From Mesostigma viride (Eukaryota; Streptophyta; Mesostigmatophyceae; Mesostigmatales; Mesostigmataceae), in the NCBI GenBank assembly GCA_009746045.1, contig RPFO01002092.1:31478-95477 (forward strand): a DNA stretch of 64,000 nt. Reading direction: 5' to 3'. Shown here one piece after another: positions 9,701 to 19,415 of this stretch. The stretch's first letter is position 1, and every line of letters begins with the position of its first letter. The position numbers and the translations under genes are program-made. The notes under the pieces are model-generated. The model was not told where the DNA came from and ran no database searches. It saw only the letters and a program-made list of their open reading frames with translations.

Positions 9701-11950
9701 CGGGGCTGTCGACGGGCGGCGGGGCGGGGCAGTCGGCGTGCGGGGGGCCAGCGGTGCTGCCGGCGCGCGTGGGCGGCGGGGCGGGGCTGTCGACGGGCGG
9801 CGGGGCGGGGCCGTCGGCGCGCGGGGGCCAGCGGCGCTGCCGGCGCGCGTGGGCGGCGGGGCGGGGCTGTCGACGGGCGGCGTGGCGGGGCAGTCGGCGC
9901 GCGGGGGCCAGCGGCGCTGCCGGCGCGCGTGGGCGCCGGGGCGGGGCTGTCGACGGGCGGCGGGGCGGGGCAGTCGACGGGCGGCGGGGCAGGGCGGTCG
10001 GCGTGCGGGGGGCCAGCGGCGCTGCCGGCGCGCGTGGGCGGCGGGGCGGGGCTGTCAACGGGCGGCGGGGCGGGGCAGTCGACGGGCGGCGGGGCAGGGC
10101 CGTCGGCGTGCGGGGGGCCAGCGGCGCTGCCGGCGCGCGTGGGCGGCGGGCCGGCGCAGCTGGCATGCGGCGGGGCGGGGCTGTCGACGGGCGGCGGGGC
10201 GGGGCAGTCGACGGGCGGCGGGGCAGGGCGGTCGGCGTGCGGGGGGCCAGCGGCGCTGCCGGCGCGCGTGGGCGGCGGGGCGGGGCTGTCGACGGGCGGC
10301 GGGGCGGGGCAGTCGACGGGCGGCGGGGCGGGGCAGCCGGCGCGCGGCGGGCCGGAGGCGCAGCCGGCGGGCGGCGGAGCGGCACAGCCGGTGCCTGAAA
10401 AACGCGGTCGCTCAATGAAGGTGCACCACGCCGTCTTCTTCCAGGTACAGGGCAACGCAGAGACCTGGTTGTCCTACCGGACCACGGAGTCCCAAAAGAC
10501 GCCGTGGCAGCCCGCGGGGACTCGACAGGAAGGCGCGCCACGGTGCGGGAAGGCGATGACACAGCCTTACAAGTTTGATGCGGAGGGGCGGCCGCTGTTT
10601 GGCGTCCGACTTGTGGATCCAGACCGCATTCCGATGTTGCAGGACACCCCAGCCTTCGCACCATTGAACATGGAGTTTCTGGGGAAGGAGCTGGAGTCGA
10701 TCAAAACAAGGGTCGAGAAGTTGCCCCATGGCATCTGGCAGTGGTACTTTCCGCCCGACACCATCAAGCCAAACGAGGCCTTTTTCGCAAAAGTCCCACA
10801 TGCCCCTGAGGAGGTGCCTGAGGAGTGGCGCCCTTTGCCGTGGCCATCTCGCGCGGACATCTCCGCCCTGCGTGAGCACGATGCAGCGCCTGAACCACCA
10901 CCGACGCAAGAAGAGCACTTCATGGCGTTGGTCGACGCAGAGGCGGTGCGCGTCACCCCGCTGGTAGACCGAGTTCTTCATGATGGCCACACACAGCAGG
11001 AATGGGCGGCAGAAGACAGGGCCATGACAGCCAAGGTCGCTTACTTGAAGCGCATGCAAGGCGTTGAGAAAGGCTCCGCTGTTCTATACTGGCACCCTTC
11101 AGCTGGTATTCTCTGCAACTCGAAGCTCACGTGGACTCCAGTCCTCTTTGGCATCATCAAGGAGGTGGTTGCGAAGGAGGATGGCGGCCAACCTTCTATT
11201 GAGCTCTTTGTATACCGCGCTAAGCATTTGCGTGACACGTGGCACCCGTGGAACCCAGACATTGCGCAATGGCCCCATCCGCCAACCACTGCGGCGCACA
11301 CGGTGATCATCACCGCGTCAGACCTCGTCTTGACACAAGTGGTGGGCAAGCGAGGTCAGCCGCCCCATGCAGTCTCCTTGGGTGCGAACAAAAAGCTCAC
11401 CAAGGAGTGCCTAAAGGCGCTGAAGGAGGTGCCCTATGACGCGGAACACCCGGTCGTGAAGTGGCAAGATGCTGAATGCTCGAAGGGCATCGTCGGCATG
11501 GCGAAGGCATGCTGGGAAGGCATAAGGCTGCAGGTCAAGAGTGGCAGCCGCAACCTCGTAGGGCAAGTCGTGTGTCATTGGGCGTCGGAGCGTGTGACAT
11601 CCGCGGACGGTCGCACCGAAAGCCGGGACGGCAGGTACCATGGTCGTGTCGCTGTTGTCGACACGCAAAACGACATGGTAGCCATGTACTGGGGTGCCCG
11701 TTGGGAGGAGGACGCGGTTTCTTGTGTGCCTCTCCACGAGCTGGAGGCACAGATCTGCGGGTGCCCCGGTGTGGTCGTCCCTGCGTTGCAAGCGCCGGAT
11801 ATCACCCTGGCCGAGGCTCGATTGCGCGAGATGGTTCCACCCAGCGACGATGTGGCGGAGAACAACAACGCAGGCGCCTCCCGGCGTCGGAAGCGAGCGC
11901 TCATCCTTGCCGATGACGATGACGACGACGACGACGACGACGACTGCTGA
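6781..11950 (+). CDS. DUF7869-type DDE transposase-like protein with large Gly/Ala repeat; frame broken twice
   Basis: ATG at 6781, stop TGA at 11948-11950. Residues 1-620 form the conserved part: acidic N-terminus, a Cys cluster (CGPTCGEHC), a CPHNKSTGHCADC zinc-like motif near residue 307, then a DDE/RNase-H-like core. Candidate catalytic acids are Asp in LSINLDKLDH (about 380), LQLDGGSENRN (about 474) and GHTHADPDQKF (about 508). The GHTHxDxDQ motif is the hallmark I use for DUF7869. Residues from about 620 to 1205 are repeats. The last ~520 residues resemble an SH3/BAH-like reader and end in poly-Asp. Two G-runs of five instead of six bases (9823-9827 and 9903-9907) move the frame from 1 to 3 to 2. 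With both counted, one ~1723-residue frame spans the gene; without them the first frame runs on to 10398. No introns are evident. The breaks could be real decay or homopolymer errors. Confidence 0.75.
8640..10395 (+). repeat. Coding 105-bp (35-residue) Gly/Ala/Pro repeat inside the transposase gene
   Basis: About 17 units, in full form GGGAGLS, TGGGAGQS, TGGGAGPS, then ACGGPAALPARV. Shorter units lack one 24-base TGGGAGxS block. GC content is extreme, so several frames on both strands, including a 684-codon minus-strand run (8610-10664), stay open by composition alone. Those are not genes. One divergent unit near 10150 reads GGGPAQLACGG. Confidence 0.95.
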
Positions 11951-13146
11951 AGCGCGAGCAGCGGTTGTTGTCATTGAGCTGCTCATGTGCTGCTGCTGCT
12001 GCTGCTGCTGCTGTGCTGCCATGCTACTGTTGCTGCATTGCTGCCGTGCTGCTGTTGTGCTGTTGTGCTGATGTGTTGCTGCATTGCTGCCGTGCCGCTG
12101 ATGTATTGCTGTCGTGCTGCTGCCGTGCTGCTGTGTTGATGCACTGCTGCATTACGGCCGTGCTGCTGAGCTACAGTTGTGCTGCTGCTGTGCTACGGTC
12201 ATGCTGCTGCTGTGTTGCTGGGCTGATGTGTTGTTGCATTGATGTAGTGGCTATTGTTCCGCTACTACAATTTGCTACTGATGCCGCTGCTGGTGCTTTT
12301 TTGCATGGCAGTGCCCGCTATGTTCACACCACTGTTGCCGCGGTTGGTATCGCGTGATTTCCACCGGTTGTGCGTTGACATGTGTTACTCATGCATTTCC
12401 CGCTATATTTGGTAGCACGCGGTTTCGCGTTAGTTAGGTGCAGACAGCTGCATGTAGACAAACATCTTGTTTAAGTCGGTCAATTAACGGTTCTTGACGC
12501 ATCATGGTCCAAGTCGACCGACCTGTAGGGACCAGTAGAGCAATTGTCTAGGAGAAAGAGCGTGATCGCTGCAGAAGCCGCGTGGCAGCCGTGGCTGTAC
12601 CTGTAGTACGACCTGCATATATATGGATACTGTATTTGGATACTGGGTTGTTTATCAATTCTGGTTTTAATTTATTTAGTGTACCTGGTGTTGGCATGCC
12701 AACTCAGTGCTAAACTACTTTATGCACAATGATGCAACTTGATGCTATAGTGACGTGCCACGATGTAACTTTATTAACTTCACCATTAGTCATGGGGTCA
12801 ATAGGATTGCTCATTATGCCATGTTAACATGAACCATGGGTTACGTAATAGTGAAAACAGTAATCATGATGCTCCACTTGAAGTCTCCAACATGGTCATG
12901 TTTGGAATTTTATTGATCATATTTACAATATATGAAAAGAGACAACAAACGTGGAAGCATGGCACGCCGAGGCCGATAATATATGTGTGAAATATGAAAA
13001 GAGACAACATCTTTGGCAAGCATGATCATATCATGCTTGCCAAACATATGAATGATATCGACCATGTCCAGAAACCATGTTTGCCAATGGTGCATTTAGG
13101 ATACATTTGAAGCTGTGCAAATGTATCCTAATCCGGTAAAACCACC
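10626..13146 (+). repeat. Direct duplication, copy B (matches 1-4264)
   Basis: Same content as copy A: transposase C-terminal coding region, CTG-rich tract, about 650 bases of non-coding sequence, and the last ~112 bases of the zinc-finger gene. It lacks the 1760-bp insertion and preserves its empty target site at 12601-12613. It stops at a sharp junction with the (TAAGCG)n array. From 12241 to 13146 I see no gene. Confidence 0.95.
11951..12240 (+). repeat. CTG/GCT trinucleotide tract, copy B
   Basis: Counterpart of 1326-1600, with an uninterrupted (GCT)9-like run near 11990-12015 that is longer than in copy A. It follows the transposase stop codon. Confidence 0.85.
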
Positions 13147-13308
13147 CTAAGCGTAAGCGTAAGCGTAAGCGTAAGCGTAAGCGTAAGCGTAAGCGTAAGC
13201 GTAAGCGTAAGCGTAAGCGTAAGCGTAAGCGTAAGCGTAAGCGTAAGCGTAAGCGTAAGCGTAAGCGTAAGCGTAAGCGTAAGCGTAAGCGTAAGCGTAA
13301 GCGTAACC
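13147..13308 (+). repeat. (TAAGCG)n hexanucleotide array
   Basis: About 26 near-perfect copies of TAAGCG, ending in one TAACCG variant. It starts exactly where duplication copy B breaks off, so it marks a rearrangement junction. It is not the TTTAGGG telomere repeat seen at 51431. Confidence 0.95.
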
Positions 13309-13920
<612 letters not shown>

Positions 13921-13937
13921 TTTAGCCACATCGTGTT

Positions 13938-14690
13938 TTGTTCTTGGATTGATGACGCACCGCACGCAACGCTCGTGACCTGCACCCGCAGGCGAAAAAG
14001 AACGAACCACAATGATAGCATGGTTGTGAGTGACAATTGACGACATCACGCTACAAGGAGCATGACGCAAAAGGGATTAAAAATCGGCATGAAAAACCTG
14101 GTGAAAAATAAGAGGGAGAGGGGGGGAGAGGGAGAGGGAGAGAGAGTCGTCGTTCAGGAAGCCGGCATGACGCAAAATGGGATGAATACTCAACATGACA
14201 GGTGAAAAAACATGAGAAAAACAACGTACATAAAATCCCGCAACTCACTCTTGTTGTTGCTGATGCTGCTGTCGTTGTTCTTGTTGTCAGGCCCGTTGTT
14301 CTTGATTTAATGATGTAAGTGCTGCTCGTACGCAACGCTCGTGACCTGCACCCGCAGGCGAAAAAGAACGAACCACAATGATAGTATTGTTGTGAGTGAC
14401 AATTGACGACATCACGCTACAAGGAGCATGACGCAAAAGGGATTTAAAATCGGCATGAAAAACCTGGTGAAAAATAAGAGGGAGAGGGGGGGAGAGGGAG
14501 AGGGAGAGAGAGTCGTCGTTCAGGAAGCCGTCATGACGCAAAATGGGATGAATACTCAACATGCCAGGTGAAAAAAAAAATAGAAAAACCACGTACGTAA
14601 AATCCCGCAACTCACTCTTGTTGGAGCTGATGCTGCTGTCGTTGTTGTTGTTGTCAGGCCCGTTGTTCTTGATTTCCAAAGAAGAAAGCC
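13938..14690 (+). repeat. ~360-bp tandem repeat, two copies and the start of a third
   Basis: The block starting TTGTTCTTG recurs at 13938, 14296 and 14663. Each full copy holds CTGCACCCGCAGGCGAAAAA, CATCACGCTACAAGGAGC, a short purine patch (14107-14150, 14474-14515) and a GTTGTT tail. The third copy keeps only its first ~90 bases before diverging. No gene is evident here or in the following 14690-14927. Confidence 0.85.
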
Positions 14691-14927
14691 GTGAAGCTGC
14701 TCGTACGCATTATGGGGGCTGCACCCGCAGGCGAAAAAGAACGTGGACCACAGTCGGTCACTGGACGTGCGGTGGCGGGCGTGGTGGGCGCATCCGGCGG
14801 TGCGCGCCTGCAAAACACCGCATCAATTACCTGGGCGGGCTGGGTGCGCACCTTCCAAAGTCCCTGGTGTGTGTCAGTGCAGCGTCGACATGGCATGCGA
14901 GGATATGTGCGTACGTACGACGAATCA

Positions 14928-15512
14928 TGTGAAACGACTGGTCCAACCTGAAAAATTTTAAATTTTTGCCGTGTCCAGTAACGGTCCTAGGTTGCACCCG
15001 CGGGACGTTCCGACAGCTGTACAGAAAAGATCACAAAGATACGCCGCGCAACGACGCCTGTGCCCGGCAAATCATTTGTGAGCCCGGAACTGAACAGTCA
15101 CTGCAAATGTCGAGTATTTATTGCTCCATCCCCACAAAAAAGCGTTCCGGACCTGTTCGAAGCGAAGAGCACTGACAGGGATCGGACCCGAGCCAGATTT
15201 GTGTGCGGACCATGATGGCTGGCCTCCCTCACTCCGCAACCTCACTCTGGACGCAGGTTCGGATCCTGTCAGTGCTATTCGCTTCGAACAGTTCCGGAAC
15301 GCTTTTTTTGGGGGGTGGAGCAATAGATTTTCGACGTTTGTAGTGACTGTTCAGTTCCCGACTCACATTTGCCGGGCACTGGCGTCATTCCGCGGCGTAT
15401 CTTTCTGATCTATTCTGTACAGCTGCCGGAACGTCCCGCGGGTGCAACCTAGGACCGTTACTGGACACGGCAAAAATTCAAAATTTTTTTAGGTTGGACC
15501 AGTCGTTTCACA
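14928..15512. repeat. 585-bp foldback (inverted repeat) element
   Basis: The left arm begins TGTGAAACGACTGGTCCAAC and the right arm ends with its reverse complement. The arms stay paired with scattered mismatches through AGCACTGACAGG (15168) and CCTGTCAGTGCT (to 15276), about 240 bases each, with a ~90-base imperfect centre. The right arm's inner end (GCAGGTTCGGATCCTGT) resembles a tRNA T-arm. I see no target duplication in the flanks. It could be a foldback transposon. Confidence 0.85.
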
Positions 15513-16112
15513 CCAAACGACTTTTTGCACCAATAGGAGTCGACACTGCGTGTTCAGACTCCCAAGTACTCGGGCACCCACACCTGCCGGGGGAGTACAT
15601 TGTAATGCTATTCACTAGAACAGTTCCGGATGTAGCGTTAGTGATGATGTTGTACAATATATTTCAATCACGTTTGTCAGAGTGTGCGTTTTTCCGACAT
15701 GTAGGGCAGGTTGTACAACATTCTGTGCGCCAACCATGTGTACTACATGTATCGATTAGTATCACTACATGTATATTCCGTCATGATCGCAGGATTAGTA
15801 ACTACTGGGCTACATGTTAGTGTACCCTTACTAGGCTACTATGTAGAACCTTCAGAACCTGATTCTACCTTCCAAAATTCTAATTATGCGCCATGGATCA
15901 GTTTTGAAATGTAGAACGAGCCTACGTGGAGGGCATGACATCAGTCCAGCTGGCACCGCCGCGCACCATGACCGAGGGAACACGCCGTCACGTGCATGTA
16001 ATGCAATGTTTGGAGACGACGGGCATGCATGCATGGTTAATTTTTGGCGGCGAATATTTTCCGCGCCAAAAAAATTCCGCGGTACCCTCCGTACCGTGAA
16101 AAGTGGGTGCAC
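15513..16112. other. Non-coding stretch, nothing recognised
   Basis: Unremarkable sequence between the foldback and the large inverted repeat. It has short stop-free runs only, and no RNA gene or repeat that I can support. Confidence 0.6.
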
Positions 16113-17096
16113 GGTGCGCGCACCCCTTGCGGAAGTGGCCATGGCGACTGCTTTTAGACGAAACGTGACAAATCTGGCTCGCGGAAAGCAGAAAAAATGC
16201 TCGATTCTTGGAGAAAATTAGTTACTGATTCTAATTTATGGTGGGATAGTTGCGATCTATAATGTCGCGGGCTCTTTTTCTTTACCATCGGCAGGGGGGG
16301 TCCGGCCTGAATTTCTGTCGGGATGAATAAAGTATAATTGATGCCTGCAGGTGTGATTGTCGATTGTTGCCAGTTTTGATGGTCCTAATGGAAGCTAGTT
16401 TAATGATGTTTCTAAAGCCGTAAAAATTCCCGCTGCTATCTTTACCTTTCCCGTCATTTTGCGGTAAGATAACATTAGGCCTGCGCCATGCGCGCCCGAC
16501 CTCTCCATGAAAGGGTGGCCTTTCTTGTGCGCCTGGGCACGAATAAATGCCCGTTATGGTACGTTCTTGTATTAAACGTCCTAAGATAGCGCTTTCCTGC
16601 TTTCTTACCTCGTTGAGCGTAAGCTTTTTGCCTTCTTTCCGGCCAGATGCAGCCATGAAGTTGCGGGTCCTGGCGCTGCATCGCTGGATTCCTGGATGTT
16701 TTTAAGCAAGTTCGTCTGTGACGTGGCTGGCTTGCTGCAGCGCGTGGCCCACAACCTGTCGGGAAGGTGTAATGCTTTTATTTCCATGCTTCTCTGAAAT
16801 TTCTTTTGCTTTATAGACAGTTGTGTTCGAGGAAATTCACGCGGTCTTCCTAAGCAGCGGCATCATTTTCCCCAGACACTGACGAGCTGGCACCTGTCTC
16901 CTAAAGAGAGCGGCTCGTGCTTGTTAGAAAGGAGGCAGTGTGCATTTTGCGGGACACAATGCTTTGGTGGCACATGCGTCAGGTAGGCTGTTCCAATGGT
17001 CTCTTCACCTTTCCCACTGAGTAAATGTTAGCATTTGTCATGCTAACCAGAGCAGCTAGCCACAGGTTGGCTGGATAAAAAGTCAGCTTATTTTCT

Positions 17097-17105
17097 CTTT
17101 ATATA
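17097..17105 (-). promoter_or_regulatory. TATA box, left arm (outward-facing)
   Basis: TATATAAAG on the minus strand, followed leftward by AGAAAATAAGC. The same element is kept in the right arm. It could drive transcription toward the outer end of the arm. No product is recognised. Confidence 0.4.
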
Positions 17106-17320
17106 CTGCGTGTGTGGTCCTCCACGTGTCCGGCTTGTTGGGCATTTTGGAAGAGGGTTTATAATGTGTTGTTGGGTGGAACAACTTGGTTGTTGGCACA
17201 AAATCACACATTATTAGCCTGAGATAGGCATGACATATGCTGCTCAGGCGTGTCGTCCTACCAGCCTTGTTGTTAAGGGTAGACTCACAAGGCTGGCTGT
17301 GCCGATGGAGGGGTGGGGCG

Positions 17321-18102
17321 TGCTAGCCCCCCCCCACACCCACGCATGCATGCTAGCCCACCCCCACACCCACGCATGCATGCTAGCCCCGGCCCCGGCC
17401 CCCCCACACCCACGCATGCATGCTAGCCCCCCCCCACACCCACGCATGCATGCTAGCCCACACTCACACCCACGCATGCATGCTAGCCCACCCCCACACC
17501 CACGCATGCATGCTAGCCCCCCCACACACCCACGCATGCATGCCAGCCCCCCCACACACCCACGCATGCATGACCGCCCCCCCCCACACCCACGCATGCA
17601 TGCTAGCCCACCCCCACACCCACGCATGCATGCTAGCCCCCCCACACACCCACGCATGGATGCCAGCCCCCACACACACCCACGCATGCATGACAGCCCC
17701 CCCACACACCCACGCATGCATGCTAGCCCCCCACACACACCCACGCATGCATGCCAGCCCCCATACACACCCACGCATGCATGCCAGCCCCCCCCCACAC
17801 TTACGCATGCATGCTAGCCCCCCACACACACCCACGCATGCATGCCAGCCCCCCCCCACACCCACGCATGCATGCCAGCCCCCCCCCACACTTACGCATG
17901 CATGCTAGCCCCCCACACACACCCACGCATGCATGCCAGCCCCCCCCCACACCCACGCATGCAGGCTAGCCCAACCCCACACCCACGCATGCATGCCAGC
18001 CCACCCCCACACCCACACGTGCATGCCAGCCCACCCCCACACCCACGCATGCATGCCAGCCCACCCCCACACCCACGCGTGCATGCCAGCCCACCCCTAG
18101 CT
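17321..18102 (+). repeat. 30-bp minisatellite, left arm
   Basis: About 26 units of CACCCACGCATGCATGCTAG plus a short C-rich spacer. GCATGCATGC is self-complementary and purine/pyrimidine alternating. The MHA/PPHPR-type frames across it on both strands are repeat artefacts. Confidence 0.95.
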
Positions 18103-18371
18103 TGAGCGTGCTTGTAAAGTTTTTGCATGGTTTATTAAAATGAGTGGAATATGTATTTATTGCATTAAATGTTAATTTTATTGATCATGAATGAAAATGG
18201 TCAACATTGCCGAAGTGCCCCTAAATTGCTCAATATTGTGTGCTCAAGAATTCAATGAGGATTGTCATCATGGAAACCCGCACAAATTCACGATTCCGGG
18301 CATGCATGTGAAAGTATCAAGAACAATTTTCAATTAAGAATGGTATCTCATTGTTCCATGAATCAATATGA

Positions 18372-19415
18372 CTCCATGTACGTAGACAAGCCATGATGAC
18401 CCCATGGGAGCCTAAATCCTCATCATTAAATACATAAATGCCACCCATGTACGTAGACGGGCCATGATGACACCAATGGAGCCTGAATCCTCATCATTAA
18501 TTACATAAATGCCAACCATGTACATAGACAAGCCATGATGACACCATGGGAGCCTGAATCCTCATCATTAAATACATAAATGCCAACCATGTACGTAGGC
18601 CAGCCATGATGACACTATGGGAGCCTGAATCCTCATCATTAATTTCATACATGCCAACAACACGTAGACGGGCCATAATGACACCACGGGAGCCTGAATC
18701 CTCATCATTTATTTTATGAGACATCCATGTACGTAGGCCAGCCATGATGACACCATGGGAGCCTGAATCCTCCACATTTTTTTTCTGAGACATCCATGTA
18801 CGTAGGCCAGCCATGATGACACCATGGGAGCCTGAATCCTCATCATTAAATACATACATGCCATCCATGTACGTAGACAGGCCATGATGACACCATGGGA
18901 GCCTGAATCCTCATCATTAATTACATAAATGCCAACCATGTACGTAGACGGGCCATGATGACACCATGGGAGCCTGAATCCTCATCATTTTTTTTATGAG
19001 ACATCCATGTACGTAGGCCAGCCATGATGACACCATGGGAGCCTGAATCCTCGTCATTTTTTTTTCTTTGACATCCATATACGTAGACGGGCCATGATGA
19101 CACCATGGGAGCCTGAATCCTCATCATTAATTACATACATGCCATCCATGTACGTAGACGGGCCATGATGACACCATGGGAGCCTGAATCCTCATCATTT
19201 ACTATTCCTTGACATCCATGTACGTAGGCCAGCCATGGAGACATTATGGGAGCCTGAATCCTCCTCGTTAATTACATAAATGCCAACCATGTACGTAGAC
19301 AAGCCATGATGACACCATGGGAGCCTGAATCCTCATCATTTACTATTCCTTGACATCCATGTACGTAGACGGGCCATGATGACACCATGGGAGCCTGAAT
19401 CCTCATCATTAATTA
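18372..19415 (-). repeat. ~70-bp satellite, inverted block (about 15 monomers)
   Basis: The monomers are the reverse complement of those in the main array. Their order at the outer end copies the order at the right end of the main array. The block ends at 19415, where ATCATTAATTAC meets ATGGATGGCATTTATG and the orientation flips. Confidence 0.95.

Larger units (their letters stand above)
16113..18371 (+). repeat. Left arm of giant inverted repeat
   Basis: Reverse complement of 43112-45365. The outer end is the palindrome GGTGCGCGCACC at 16113-16124, matching 45354-45365; beyond it the flanks are unrelated. From 16113 to about 16760 the arms differ by scattered substitutions and small indels. 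From about 16760 inward I find almost no differences in the parts compared. The pairing continues into the satellite, where the first six or so monomers match in type and order. The arm holds a minisatellite (17321-18102), an inverted TATA box (17097-17105) and a conserved splice-donor-like GAGGTAAG on the minus strand near 16605. Confidence 0.95.

Noticed and set aside
8610-10664. 684-codon Pro-rich protein on the minus strand
   Set aside because: It is the complement of the Gly/Ala coding repeat in extremely GC-rich DNA. It starts and ends without any conserved domain.
15168-15276. tRNA gene in the centre of the foldback
   Set aside because: Acceptor- and T-arm-like pairing exists, but the span is 109 bases and I cannot place a D-arm or an anticodon arm.
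17230-18128. His/Pro/Met- or Gly/Cys-rich proteins from the 30-bp minisatellite (and its copy at 43354-44162)
   Set aside because: 30 bases is a multiple of three, so several frames on both strands stay open. No start context or domain is present.
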